Assembly (NCBI GenBank): GCA_947561715.1
Contig: OX387204.1
Span: forward strand, 7,631,001 to 7,695,000
Direction: 5' to 3'
Length of the DNA stretch: 64,000 nucleotides
Origin: Ascidia mentula
Taxonomy: Eukaryota; Chordata; Ascidiacea; Phlebobranchia; Ascidiidae
Shown: piece after piece, positions 9,701 through 24,100 of the stretch
Layout: each line of letters opens with the position of its first letter
Position numbering within the stretch: the stretch's first letter is position 1
Position numbers and translations under genes: made by a program
The notes under the pieces: generated by a model
Told to the model about the DNA's origin: nothing
What the model saw: only the letters and a program-made list of their open reading frames with translations
Database searches by the model: none

Positions 9701-12700
9701 TTATTGCCACATTTCTAGCGACTTCTATGACTTCAACCCAATTGGACTCCTTCAGACACTTTAGCAGCACAGCATGCGTTGGTAAATCTGTCCCACACTT
9801 GCAAAGAAAATTGCTTAAGGCATAAAGATCAGGGATATGTCGAACTGCCGCATACTTTTATTATCATTTTGAATAAATAATGAATTTATGTGTCGGATTA
9901 CAATTACATTCTGCACGTGCCAAGTACACTGTTACGTCGGCGCCATCTTTGTTCATCATATAATTTGTCGTTTTTGATCGATATAATACTATACACCTTT
10001 AGTGCATTCTAAATAAGACATCAAAACATTACATGCTGGAAATTTACTCGTACCTGTTCCAGGTTTTACTTTCAACTTTATCGCCCAAACCACTTTCTTA
10101 CCCGCTTGTGCGCGACTCTTCGAACGCCATCTGCGTCAGCCAATCAGAACGCTTCGTGAAATCGTGACGCGATCCCGCGCCAGGTCTCTGTCGTCGGAAG
10201 CAGAAGAGAGAGTTCTCCTGGAGGAAAGGTCCGTTTACTCTAAAGCGACGTGGGTTATATTTAGATTGACCGATCGCGGAGACTGTTACAAGACAAGCAT
10301 CAAACATTCATGAGTAGTTTCGATTTCTTCCCGCTTAGTAGGGAAAGTAGCTGCTTAGGGCGGAAGGCGTTCGGTATTTGTCCGGGATGATTTTTATTAC
10401 GCCCCTGGTTTATCTTTTGTTCGACTCCGTTCGCTCTGACGCGCATTACCTCTGACAGGAGGGTTGTTTTGAATCTTCCTTAGCGTAATGGTATCTCTTG
10501 CGAGCTGTAGACATTACTCTTACCCTATATCACTGGCGTAAATATGATCAACTGTTGGTGCTTGCGACGAAGCATTAGTAGTTTTAAACGCAATATATTG
10601 ATCGCATTTAAATCTAATACGCGGTAGGTGGTACTTCGCATAAGATCAATGAGACAATATTGTCGTACAACTACTTAGTTTGGACGAGATTTTGAAACAC
10701 TTCAATGTATAAAATATAAAAAGCGCTCTCCTATATAGTGATTTCCTGTCAAGTGACGATCACTTGTCATGTAGTAGGTTTTTTGCCACCTAACCTTATT
10801 TGGACATACGAATTTATTTTCGATTTTAGTCTGCCCTTTACTGTCGGAATTAGCACCATGATATTGATGACACAATCATATGACAAAGGGTTTTTGAAAA
10901 TTCGTCAACCCAATGTGATAGTCTTGAAAAAATTTGGAAGATACGGCTTAATTACTAAAAAACTTTTTGTGTTACATCAGGCCCTCGGACGCAAACTCGC
11001 GAAAACGGTCATCCCGTAAAACGAAGCAACGCCAACCGAATATGCAGGTATACCAATCGACTTTACTTAAACAAAAAGCTATGATATTCAAAAAAAGTGG
11101 GTAATTAAAAGGCAATTTTTTTAAGGCTTACACAAATTGTAGTCTAACTCTTTCTTCCTTCTTAGAGGACGAAGAAAAAGTTAGCGGACATAATGAATTC
11201 GTACTTTCGTGGCATTGTAACGAATTACGCCCGTCCCATCACGATCCTATTCTACTTGACTTACGTGTCTTTTGGGTACGTCGGCTGTCTTCACTTTACT
11301 GAGATGATCGAACCTCGCATGTTGCTGTCTCCCGTGAGTATACGGCAATTATCCTTTTTAATTGATCTGTTGGTGCGATTGGCAAGCACGCTATTTATCG
11401 GACGTAACCGAATGTGACGTATTGTCAATGTACGGACTTATATGCTCTGCTCTCTGGAAACCAATATGATGAGTGTGTTACCATAACAATTTAAGACATA
11501 CCTGTGGGTTTAAACACGTAGTTTCGCGATTGGGACAACTTTCACGCTTAATGCATTCATGTACACGTTAGTTACATTGACTGTCTGTCGTTTCAGAGAA
11601 GCAGTGCCTACAAATACTTGGACTCGGCTGAAAATGATTTCAAGCCGTTCGGTCCGCGGTTTGCTGTTATTGGACAGTTTCGTGGTAACCCTTGGCAGCT
11701 GGAAGTCCTGCAGGAGCTTTACCACATTCACCTCGGTATCTCGTCGTCACCGGCTGTTTGTCAAGGTTTAAAAGAGAACTGGTTGGGTCGTTATGTATGG
11801 TAAGACTGTTCTGTAAGTGCACTGTTTCAAGCACAATAATAATTACCTCTTTTTTTAGGCACGGCACACATGAAGAAATGTCGCAGTTCCAAGAGCAGCA
11901 ACAACAGAACTATGACAGAATGTCTGGATATGCGTTTGATTTTGTGGACGGTGCCCTCGAGCCGCTGGGCGTAGAAACGGAGGAAGTATTTCGCCTTGAA
12001 CAGATTCCGGAGTATGAGGACTGGCGCGGCATTTGGGTGAACTTTACCGAGACCTACGAATTCAAGTCGAATTTTGCCGCAGATATCGTATTCGCTGAAC
12101 CAGCCTCACTCTTGACCACGGCAAATGTTAATAGTGACGCACTCGAGGGCGTGCCATTAATAAGTTTTAGGTATGCAGTCATGGTATCATTTCTATATAT
12201 TTTATCACGTAACCGACTGTAGTATGTTGCGCAACATGCTGGTCTTTCCTCAAAATTGTGAACTTGTAGGTGGATGTACGAAATAAATGACACAGTGCTG
12301 CCTGGAGAAAAACGGGCTTTACTGGAATGGTTCGACCAACTTGTCGAGCAAAGGAATCCAGTCATCGTCCCTCAGCTGTTTATCCACTCATATGAACTTG
12401 ACTGGTGGAGAACGATTGATGCGAAGGCTTTCGACAGTGCAATATTGACCCTTTTAGCCTTCGGCGTGGGTAAGAATTTAATGAGGCTTTTAATTTGGTT
12501 TCGGTGTCGTGGTTTATTGTTGTTGCATGGGCTCAGGTTTATCTGCGCCTGTGGTTTTCAGGGTGGTCGATATCGACCTGGGATTGATAGCTGCCAGAGC
12601 TGTTTGGATTTTTTTTGCAAGAATGCATATTAGCATAGTTGCCTCTTTTGCCTTTTTGCTTTATGCGCGCGTGACTATTTATCGCCGTGTGGGCGTTTTT

Positions 12701-14167
12701 ACTTCATTATCCTGATGAAGGTTTGTTGTATAACAACCGAAACGTCGAACAAACAAGTTTTTCTTTTGCCAGACGAGCTTTTCATTACTAAATGCATATT
12801 AGCAGTATGATTTTGTGTCTGTAAACAGTTCAATTAAAACTTATACACATGACACTACTTAAGTTTTTTTAGTTAGTGGGGAAGTCTAGTTTTTTTGTAA
12901 TGAATGCATGGATTTACATAACTGCCAATTATTGTCGCTATAGTATCGGGCAAAGTCTTTCAAAAAAGAGTTATCGCACGCCGGTTCATAAATCATTAAG
13001 ACAACACCATATTCGAACAAGATTAACAAACTACGTGACCAAAGGTTAATCTGGGGTCACGACCCATGGATAGTTTGACATTGAGCTAAACCCTAAATCT
13101 TAAAATTGCTTCCAAACAATAAATGTCAAGATGATACCTAAAATTGAAAGCGTGCATGGTAGGCCATGCGGAAAGCCATGCTTGTAATCCCTGGTATTAT
13201 GATTTCCCTGTGTATTTCTCAGCGCCCCCAACACTTGACAATCTTTTTATTTACTGAACAGCGTAACACACATTGCTCTTAACAACGGAATATATATCAT
13301 AATGTGTTTGTTTCAGTCACTATCGCTGCAAATTTGTTCATGAGGACAGTTTGGCAAACCTTCTTCTCTACTCTCATGTCGGTTTCTGCATCGTTTGGAG
13401 TCAGCGGTTTTCTCAGTTTTAATCGTATTGGCCTCGACCCGTTTACCCTGCCGTGTGTGATATTCGCCCTTCCGTACACCAATGCTCTCACTTATGACCT
13501 GCTCGATGTATTTACAAGTAAGTCGCTTGTTTGGATTTTTCAACTTTGACAACACACCGTTCTTAAAAACAATAATCTGTTGGGCAAGATATGTGTGTAG
13601 ATTTTTAGCCTTAGCTTCACATAAAATGCTCCGTGATGTCTTTGTCTTTGGTTATCAGACTTTAGTTCGGTTAAATTCGGCTTTGAATAAGCGCCAACAA
13701 CAAATGTTATATGAGTGTTGAATGGTTTACAGCATACTTTTTATTTGCCAGACGGAAAAGGAGGCGGACGTTCAAACTGGTCCCAAATTGCTCTGCGCAC
13801 TGTCGCCGCTCCCAACTATTATTGCTTGCTTATGCTGGCGTTTTCTTTGCTCGCTTTGCTCACAAACGATTTCTATGGTTTCCAAGCACCGCTGATTAGC
13901 ATTGCCATTCTAGCGCTTATCACCGCCATCCATGTATATTTCTTTTTGCCGGTCATACTCACCATTTTTCCGCCGACCAAAAAGGAGACCAGAGGACTGC
14001 CGGACTCCAAGGGTGGCCGCATGTCCGCGCAGCCAAGTATTCGTGCCGTCACAGACTCCAGACCGCATTTGCACGCAAGAAGGTATTTTTACGATTCGCA
14101 GCGAGCCATAAGCTTCCAGTCCGAAGATGACCCAGACGGGCGCATAGAGCACATAACTTGTTTGTAG
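6773..14167 (+). CDS. Patched-domain (PTCHD/ptr-like) RND-superfamily membrane protein
   Basis: Eighteen exons join in phase to 1003 codons: 6773-6847, 6967-7161, 7382-7566, 7760-7849, 8550-8593, 8723-8846, 8905-9102, 9300-9427, 9483-9575, 9635-9781, 10063-10228, 10981-11047, 11166-11333, 11597-11799, 11859-12170, 12270-12469, 13317-13517, 13752-14167. TM1 is in exon 2 (WFVVVPALFALVLGVIALVN). Family marks in the first extracellular domain are DKWFGNTWAQLGY (junction of exons 2-3) and SARAFHISYLVRDENN (exon 6). A sterol-sensing-like bundle of membrane segments covers exons 7-11. The second half repeats the plan: a TM with YARPITILFYLTY, a loop containing YKYLDSAENDF, then five C-terminal membrane segments in exons 16-18. 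Patched-type proteins export or regulate sterols or lipidated ligands by proton or sodium gradients. Which subfamily (PTCHD, ptr or other) cannot be settled. A poly-Gln run lies in exon 9. Exons 5 and 6 are short and were placed by phase and by family motif. Confidence 0.85.
8028..8066. repeat. (CCCTCG)n microsatellite in intron 4 of the Patched-like gene
   Basis: GCCCTCGCCCTCGCCCTCGC followed by CCCCGCGCGCG: three and a half hexamer units plus a CG run in an otherwise AT-rich intron. Confidence 0.8.
12640..12800 (+). mobile_element. Penelope-like relic with hammerhead-type core, in an intron of the Patched-like gene
   Basis: At 12713-12750 the plus strand reads CTGATGA, a stem II with arms GGTTTGTT and AACAACC closed by GTAT, then GAAACGTC. 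That is a canonical hammerhead core order with one bulged T in stem II. A diverged copy of the surrounding sequence, including the motif, lies at 31740-31910. The flanks contain no coding remnant that I can read. Assignment to Penelope-like elements is inferred from the same motif type beside the GIY-YIG fragment at 2.1 kb. Confidence 0.5.
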
Positions 14168-15165
14168 TTTGTGTTATACAGCTCCCGAATGCGATGTTAT
14201 TGAATGTTTTGTTTATTTTTTCTCTTCCGATCAATTTTGCGAAATACAAGTGTGGAGTCCAGTGTTGGACATTGAGGATAAAGGATTTTGTGTGTGTGTT
14301 TGAAAGATTCTGGTATTTCAAGTATTTGCGTTACGTAGAGTTGCAAAATTTTAATTTACTAGATTTGTGGACTAAAGAACAAGCGTGTTCCCAAATATTA
14401 TAGTACTGTTAACACCGCGTTTGCTGATTAGTGCCCGTGTGTGAAATATTTTAATTTCAGGTTGGTTGATTAACAATGACGTGCGACCAAAGTTCATAAC
14501 GAACCGAAAGTTAGAGAAAATAAAACCTAAACCGTCCATTTAGCTTAATATTTCCTAAAAATGTATTTAAGTGGGGCCAGGAACTGTCAGTTCAGTTAAT
14601 GCTATGTGGATCTAAATGCCTGCATCACTAAATTTATTTTTTAAAAACGTAAGGAAAAAATGTAAAAAAGAAAGCATGTCGAAATAAAATCCGCAAACTA
14701 TTTGTTTTCAAACATGGAAATAAAACATTTGCACTGAGTGACGATGTTACCGTAATTGTAGCGGTTGCCGCAAGAATGCGAAAAGCGATAATACAATGAA
14801 ATTCATGAAAGCTGTTGCTTCACGGTAGTTGTGTATTTTTGCGGTTGTTGGAAACGTAATGATTAGAAAGAAATAGTGTCATTGTAAATAACACCAATCA
14901 TGAGTTTTTTTTATGTTATCTACTAAAATATAACTGAGTATTCAAAAGGTAATTAATGGCAGCAAACCTAAGACCTATAAGAGTCAGGTTTTTTAAAGTG
15001 ATTAGCTTTTAAAATTAACAGTTTTTCCGAAACATAATCACTTGGTGCAAGTACTTCAGTTCTACTTTTTCAGGTGGTTTTTATGGTTAAATTATTTCTG
15101 ATATTAAACCATGTAATTGGTTTGCCTGTGTTCCTTTGTATCATTAAGCTATACTTTGAAAAACA
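14168..15165. other. Intergenic between the Patched-like gene and DYNC2H1
   Basis: About 1 kb of AT-rich sequence with no recognisable gene. An AATAAA at 14519-14524 lies about 355 nt after the Patched-like stop and could be its poly(A) signal. No clear RFX X-box palindrome was found ahead of DYNC2H1. Confidence 0.5.
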
Positions 15166-18100
15166 ATGGCTACAGATGAAAGAAAAAGCTTTCTGATTCA
15201 ATTAATCAGTCAAACTTATGGAAACAACAACTTGAATATTCAAAACTTAAAGGAAACTAACTCATTTCTTGACGATGGCAACTCTATGACATTGGTTATT
15301 TCAAAAGATGCTGCAAAGAGTTTGCATGTTTCCAATGTGGTGAGTATATGTGGGCATAAATAAAAGTATTATTGGTAAAAATAATGTGTGTTTGCAGTTT
15401 ACCAGTGATGCCAGCACTGAGAGTGCACTGATATTCTTCAAGTTGCGCCCAGAGCCGATCACAATGCAGAATCTTCATTCAAATGTTTTGATGACAACCA
15501 TGCCTGATCCCGTCAATGGGCTTTACCACATGGTGCAAAAGGTGTGGCCCAGAACGTTTAAGTGTTTCAACTCTAAAATAAACTCATCATGTGTTTGCTT
15601 TGTGTATTTACTTTCGATGAATATTACTTAGTATATATTTTATTTTTAAATGTGAAGAAGGTCTGTACTGAAATCACTTGTAATTTACTGCATAATGTAA
15701 TTGTAAACCCATTCAGTTTGCCAAGTAAACATTTTGTTTTTTTAACAAGGTATTTGCGCCAAGTTTGTTGAAAGACACCACCAACCGCGGTGTAGGACAA
15801 AACGTCCACAAACTCTTAGGGGATCTTGAAAAAAGCTTGGGCGGGGTTCTAAGAAAATCTCAATCAGGCCTAAACTCCTCAAGCAAGAGATCATCTGACA
15901 ATGACTTCTCAGGTTAGTTGTTGGTTGATGCATTCATCAGACCTTAGGAAATATATGCATTTAAAACTATTTGTTGACCATTGTTATGCCAACACAAACA
16001 ACCCACCATTATGAAGCGATATTGTGTTGGTGATTGTGATTCCAAATAAAGTTTAACTGTGCAGGCATTTTTACTCCGCTGGATGAATGCAGATACTGGG
16101 CTGACATGACAATATCTGGAGCTCGACTGGAAGATCAAGAAAGGTCGCAACATTTCTGTGATTTACTGAAGCCGGTGGAACAGCAGTTTACCACTTTGGA
16201 GACCATGGCATTAAGTATAACCTTTGTCTGTTTTAAACAGACAGATGACTCAGGATTATATATAATATTTTGTACTAATCCGATACTGAGTCTCTGTTAG
16301 CCATAGACACCATACAGGCGATTCAAAGAAATCAAACTCTCCTTTGTCTGTTTTATGTTTTTTTTGTATGCAATTTCTTGACAATATGATTCATGTTTGA
16401 ATGTTACGTTTTAATGTGCCAGAAGAACAGACTATTAAAATACAATGTGCCTGGCAGCAACAGAAACATTATGATTCATGTTGTTAGGCGATGCTTTGGA
16501 AGTAGTGGAAATCGTGCATGACAGTCTTGACGATCTGTGGAAGCAAACAGAGCATGCCGAATACCCGGAAGAAAGAATGGTCAACCTCTTCGACGTTATT
16601 GGTAGCCTACTAGTTCATACACTCATTATCTTATCTTTATGATTTTGCTTTGACCTTAAAATGGTGTGTTTTCAGTTTTGAATACGATTTCGTGTGTATT
16701 TTTCTTGCAACTATCCAATTGACCTGCAGGGGACGAGTTTTGCCGTTTCGCGCAAAAACGCCTGGAAGGTGATTTTTCCTCCATCTGGGAAGGGTCGTTT
16801 GCGGCGGTCAGGGAAGCTTTACGTGAGGCGATCAAGATATGCGAGCGGTGGACGTCTACGTGCGAAACACTGACCTCCCGCCTGTGGAAGCAATACCCGA
16901 CCCACCAGTGGAAGAGCGGAAAGTACAAGCCGAAAAATGTGGCGAAAGTTTCTGCCCGATTTCAAGAGGTGAAAAAGTTGCGCTAAAATTCTGCAGACAG
17001 TACACACTGTTTCGACCAGTCAGATCTCATTAGTGGCCAGATAACTACCCAGACATACACTATTTCACTTCGTGGCTGACCCTGCAGTCGTCGTCGTTCC
17101 GGTGGGTACCAACTAGGTACAAATCATCAGAGCCGAACACACGAAGAAACTGCATGTGAACCAATAATGTTGTGAGCTTTGTGTCACATAAATCATGACA
17201 TTTCTGATTCTTCTGTTATTAAGTACGTGGCTGTACAAAATAAAAACACTTTTCCAAAGGAGATGAAAATAGAGGTGGTGTTTTATTCCACGTTCTGTGC
17301 ACGTTGCCTGTTTACCAAGGCTTGTATCCCTTGGATTTGAAAGAAACTTTTCTGCTTACTATGAACAATCATTATATTCACCTCAAGTAAATTTCAAAAA
17401 CAACCCATTACTTGCACGTAGATATGCGAGCTTCGCATCGTACACGAACACCTCATGCGACTACTCTCATCGTCAGAACGCGACCGACTATCGGCCGCTG
17501 ACAGCCTGACAAACACATTCAACAAGGTGGGAGCTCTCCACTACAACCCGTACACCGAACCTATGTGGCGGTCGGCGGTGGCAGCTTACGAAAGGGCGAT
17601 GAACCCTGCTGAAGATGCCGTATCTGAAAAACTAAAACGTAGACTCAAAGATTCGTCGGGAAAGGTGGGTTTAGGTTGCCATATGTCTGCGCATGGTTTT
17701 GTAAACGCGCTTTAAACTTTACAATAACTTTGCAGGTACATCAGCTGCTACATGAGTTCCAGCGTTACAAGGAATTGATTCGGCGTCCAAGGATCAGCCA
17801 AGCGCTCACAGCGGAACGCGAGACGCTCCTGGGTCTGCTGACCAATTACGCAAAAGTAATAAATACCCTTTCTAGGCAATTTAACACGTGTACTATAACC
17901 TAAACTCTTCCGGCAGAGTCTAAGGAGCGAGTTTAAGCAGAGGTCACGTGATGGAGCTCCTAGCAACGCGCACTTAAACGGAAAGAATCTCTCGGATGTT
18001 GTAAGCAACATTATCTGGATCAAACAAATGGAGTCGAAGGTAAAATATTTAATGCACATTTTGTATTGTGAGAACCGCAATGGAATGACACAGATTGTAA

Positions 18101-21100
18101 CTGCCATGGTTGACGCTTTTTGTTTGCCGTGGTTCATCGACATTTATATTGACTATTTTTACTGCGACTTCGTATTTGTAGGATGCAAAAACTCACAATT
18201 TACAAAACATATAGAAAAACAGCTTTTGCGAACTAACAACTCCTCCTGTAACAGGAGATTCCAACAATGCAAACTTTCATTTATTTTCCGAACCATACTG
18301 AAACTGGCGTTAAACGTTATTGGTTTTACCTTTTATCCCAAGATGACGGAGGTACTAAAAGCGACCACAAGCCTCCTGTCTTCACTTCCTAACGTTGAGC
18401 GACTGAAGGACGCGTGTGTGAAGTCACGTGATGAGATGGAAGCCTACAGACAGGAACAGTTCCAGTCGTGGTCGGAATACATGCTCTCGGCCCTCAACGA
18501 TCCCTCGGACCCAGTCAGGTTAATACACAAACTATAACAGTTTTTACGTTAGCTCGGCATGTTCGAGTATGCTTTAACTTTTATTTGAATATTCGGACCA
18601 GTCCAAAAGGTTTAGTCCATTGATCCAAATGCTCATTGGTACTTATCGATCCATATGAAACTTGCAAATTACAGAAATGGATATATAATGTTTCCGTTAG
18701 CCTAAAAATATTTCCGTATAAAAAACACATTGTGGGATGTATTCTTTCCTTGCGAATTAAACCATAAAATTCCTTCTATATAACAAGCTACTTTGGCATT
18801 GTAATGGAAAAATGTGTTTTGCATCCACAGTTTGCAAAACAGCAGCAAGGTAATGGAGTTGGATCATCACGACGGTCGACTCTCTGTACATTATTCTGAC
18901 CGCACAGTGTCGCTGTTGAGGGAGACCCGACAGCTGGCCGGTCTCGGGCATCGCATTCCACCCAAGCTTCAAACAGCTGCGACGCAAGCTCAGAAATTCT
19001 ACAAGCACGCTGTAATACTGAAGCAGGTGAGATCATCTTTACATGCTTATGGTTGTTGAAGGTAGATTGCAGCTGGAAACTGACAAACATATATATGTAA
19101 CTGTTGTCTTTTTTTATTCCTTGTGAGTGGTTTATGCCCAAAACAGGTTTTCACATTAAAGAAATATTTCGTCAGGTGGCGCACTTCTACAACACCATCG
19201 ACCAACAGATGATCCCAAGTCAGCGACCTCTCATGCTCGAATCCGCTCTCAACTTCGAGCGCATCATCAAAAAGCCGAAGGCAGCATCCAAGGTATCGGG
19301 CGAAGGACGCGTTCACATCACGTGGGACAAAGAGGCGGACCTGGAGGAATATATAGGGAAGCTACAAAGCGCCGCTGACAAATTGACCACTGAGAATAGG
19401 AGACTCAGAAAGCAGCACACTGTTATTTGTGACAAGGTAGGTCGTGTGTAGCCATTTGCAGGGATATTTTTACTGTTTGGTTCTTGTATTTTTCTGCAAT
19501 GATTACTTTGTATTAATTTGCATCTCTTGTTTTTTTCATGCAAATACGAAAAAGTGAAATTCAACACTGATGAACCAAAAAATAGTGAAAGTCACAGACC
19601 TTGACCGTTGATTGTATGGATTTTTTTTACTGTTAATAATAAATTCTAAACTGAATGATGAAAAATACGTATTAGCAAACTTCTGGATTTCAGGTCTTAA
19701 CCTTGATGGGAGTGGACTTGCTACGCAACCAACAGCGCTGGAAGGACTCGCTCTCGGAGATCCGCAAGATCATGAGTGACATCCAGCGGCGAGAGGCCGG
19801 TGGGGATGCCACCGCTGTGAGGGGCTGGAGAGCGCATTGGAACCGTCAGATCTACAAGGCGCTCGAACATCAGTATCAGCTTGGACTGGAAGCACTTAAC
19901 CAGAATTTGCCGGAAATACGAGTCGACTTGACTTTCAGGTGGGAAATCAGTTATGTTGTCATTGTTTAAATCCGATTTTACTTATTTTCCCTGTACTTTT
20001 TACACGATTGTTTTTGCTGACGCATTTTCCAACGAAACTGTGTAGTTTTAAGTTTAAAGGCATGTAAAGGACACGATATACTTCAACAGGAAACGATTTG
20101 TCATGGCGTCAAGTATGGCTAATGTACATTTTTCTCTTTTTAACATTTTTGCAAACTCACATGCATGAAGACTCTATGAGAAACATTGACTATAGCTCTT
20201 TTGCGCATATAACATGTAGACTCTCTTTTCAGCAGCTTTCAGATTTTAAACACGATTTCTTTGTAGACAAGGTCGGCTGCAGTTTCGTCCAGCTTTCGAA
20301 GAAATCCGGGCCAAGTTTTATCGTGAGATGAAACGTTTTATTGGGATTCCCGGACTCTTCCGTGGTGTGACGGAGAGTGGAGACGACCCTGTGGCGACCG
20401 GACAGGTCGTGTTTCCGAATATGATTGACAGGAATGCCGAAAGCTTCTACACAATCTACAGCAAGTCCGAAGACTTGTTCAGGTAGAGTGAAGCCCATAG
20501 ATATATAGAAGATAAATTGAAAATACCTGAAAATACAAAAATATGTAATGTTTCGGGTTTGACGTGCCAATATCCTCAAGGCTAAAGAAAAGGGACAGGC
20601 CTTTAACTTGTGATTTCTACGTTTGGATATTTCGAAATTGATATTTCTACTTTTAAATAAAATTAAAATAGTACCAACGCTGATGTTATCTTACCTTATT
20701 TTTGAGCCCAGTGAAAGAAACCTGGACTTTGAAAATTTAGAGCTGTACTTTTGTACTTTCCAGGCGCCTTGCAGCAGTGAAAGCTCGCTTTGGCGAGTGG
20801 GTGGTTTTGGGAAAAATTGATATCGATGAGTTGGTGGCAACACATTGCCAAACTTACGATGATTATGAGCGAAACTTCAAAATGGTGAAATTGAAAGGTG
20901 AGTCGCATAAGTGAACAATTTATTACTAATGTTTTATTATTGTAAAATCAAGAAACTACAAGCCTGCAGCGCCGTGGCATGTTTGTTCGGTCAATTGACG
21001 ACATTTTGCAACTGCTGGTAAAATTAAGGCAATTTGTGTATGGCACAATAATTTGAAAAATATTACTTTATTTTTGCCTAGGGCATAATAAATAGGGCCT

Positions 21101-24100
21101 ATTTATTTGTAGGTATGTTTGTCATAAAAGTTATCAGCAATATAGCACGTATCTTTATTGAGGACAGTTATACATCATCATCAACTATGGAAATGCACAT
21201 AATTTTTTCACTATAAAGCATTTACAAAATCTATTGAATGAGCGATACAAGCTAAAGGGAAATTTCAATGTTTAACGACGTTATTTTTTTGCCATTCTGA
21301 AGCTTTAATAAAAGGAACGATTGTCCTTCAATCCCTTTAATCATTAAATTAATTAATTTGTTTGCCCTTACAACTTGTTTAGGCAAAGAAATCGAGAAGC
21401 TACCGGTGTCGGAAAAGGTCGATTGTCTGACCGTGTCTACGGCGCCCGTGAAGAACGCGATCGACGACCAACTCCAGAGGCTGTTCGACGCCCTTGTCGA
21501 CTCCCTGCGCAATCGACTCACCCGCGATGTTGAAGAACTAACTGCGTTTGTTAACGCGGCAAGCGACTCGCTACAGACGATGCCCCAGACCATTCACGAG
21601 ATCGGTCTTGCCAATGCCAGGTTGGTTGGTGTCTTTACCTTGCTGTTAACATTTTTAAATCCTTCCTTGAAAGCGGCATATCCTTACATGTTGTTAAATT
21701 TAAAGAGTATTTTAATGTACTGTATCGCAAAATCACACCATAGAAATTATGTTGAGAACAACCATAACTGCGAACTGTTTTGTTGCGAAAACATTTAAAC
21801 CCAAGTCAGATAGCCGCTCAATTAGCAAACAATATGACCATTTCCCTATTTTAAAGTTAAATTATTGATTAATGTACTTTTAAGGTTACCTTATATTCAC
21901 AGACACGCGGAACTGAAGGAAAATATGCCAACACAACAGTCGAGATTCAGCGCGGCGGAGAAATTGGATGGTTTGTTGAGGAAGATGTGTGGTGAAGGAG
22001 TTGGCAATAAATTATCAGCACTGAGGTCAAGATGGGATTCACTCGATGTTATGGTGGAAAGTCACCAGGAAGTCATACGTGGACAGGTTTAAATGTTGTG
22101 TTGGTTAAGAAAGACTATGTGTTATTTGGGCAATGATGCGTACGATTACCCCTTCAGAAGAATGTCAACGAAACGATAAAAAAGTAAAAAAAAAATATTA
22201 TCGGATTTATGTTCTGGAACATTCTGAAAGTAACATTTGCATCTTGTTTGTTTCCTCATCAATATAAATTTAACAATATAGGAGGTATTGCAGTTTCTCT
22301 TATATATCTCTTCTATAAACAATAAGCACCACTGTGGCATATAATTTCGTAAGTGTCCAACCAAAACAAGTGCGTTTTTCTCTGTCGCAGATTTCGGTGA
22401 TGAAAAGCGGGGTGCAGTCTCGCGTCGAATCGTTCGTGGCCGAGTTGGACAAATTCGCCGCCAGGTGGCACCAACTCAAACCCGGAAATGACGTCATCGA
22501 GTCTGGCGACAAAGCAAGGCTCGCCGAAGCTGTTAAGGCTATAAAGGAAAGAAAGGAGGAGTTTGCTGAACTGAATCAAACCAAAGAACAATTGCTGTGA
22601 GTTCGACGATGTTTTTGCCTGATAATATTTTGCCTAAAAGTCATGAATGTTTGAACCTAAACTTATCATTATATTGTTTTGACGGTTTAGGGTTCATGAA
22701 TAAAAAATGGTGTATTTGATACAATTTTTGACCCTATTTCTCTGTACCTTGTATATTAGGATGGAGTGTCAACATTTCGAATTACCGGCACCAGATTTCA
22801 GTTTGGCCGAAGAAATTCGCGTCGACCTTGAAGAGCTCGAGGTCACGTGGCTTCTGTACGAGGACTTCCATTCCGGTTTGATAGATATGTCCCAACAGGA
22901 CTGGATATCCTTCAGGTGCAGTTTGTTCCCACGGATTGTTCACATGGCTTTTGTGTTGCTTGTCACCATTTGGTTCATTGCGTAGGCGAGTTTTCGACCG
23001 TGTAGGGTCGCCCAATACTACACTAAAAATTGTATTTATTATTGATGCAATTTAATTTGCTTTAATGGCTGGCTAAAGTTTTTTCGGTAAAAAAACGTTA
23101 TGAACACACGTCAATTTATCCGAAAAACATTTTCTTGCTAAGCAACTTACGGTATTAGATAACTTATGGATGAATGGATAACTTTCCTGGCCTTTTCAAA
23201 ACCCTGCTTGAATGAAAAAAATCTCTGTTTAAACTAAATTTTGTTCAATACAGATCGAAAACCCACACATTCGAGGAGTTCTTATTGTCTTGGGACGACC
23301 GCCTACGCAAGGGAGATACAACAATGATGACGGTGAAATTGCTGAAAGACATTTCAATCTACAAGGTTTGTCAGTAAGGTTCCACAAAAGAAAAGCTGAA
23401 AACCAATATTTATTTCGTTGCATTTCCAACAACAAAACCCTTTGCGCGCAGGACATGGTTCCGGCGTTGAAATACGTCAGGGGCGAGCATTTGTCACATG
23501 ACCACTGGCTCGACCTGTTCCGCTTGATTGGCTTGCCACGTGGCACCACTTTGGAGAGACTGACCTTCCAAGACATCTTGGCAGTTGCACCAAGCATTGT
23601 CAACTGCGTCACAGAACTTAAAGTAAGTGTATTGCAATGTGTCCTTTAATTACGCAATGCACAGAAAGTTCTAAACTTTTTGCAATAGAGTTCTTTGTTC
23701 AAGATTGTGCATCAATAAATTATTTTACGCCATAAACAGATAATTGCTCTGGCCTGACAAAATAACAAATGTATTAGAGAGAATTTGTTTCCAACCTAAT
23801 GGTATTAATGGGGTTTGAGTTATGGATAGTATTTCTCTAACCTATAATCTACGTGTACAATTTTCGTGTTTTGTTGCGTTGTAGTGTTAAAATTTGACCA
23901 CCTACGATTTACATATTGTAATGAAAACTATATTTAACTTGAAATTTTGTCGGCTAGGAAATATGCTATGACTTTGTCATGTTAGAGCATCTGACAAAGC
24001 TTCTTATTAATCTTCGTATCAAATACATTTAAATTTTTGATGTGTTTCCTTACGTTCTGGTATATCTGTATATGCCTACAATTGTCGGATTTTATTGCGT

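Noticed and set aside
14740-14780. RFX X-box ahead of DYNC2H1
   Set aside because: GTTACC is present at one half-site but the second half does not match GGTAAC; too weak to call.
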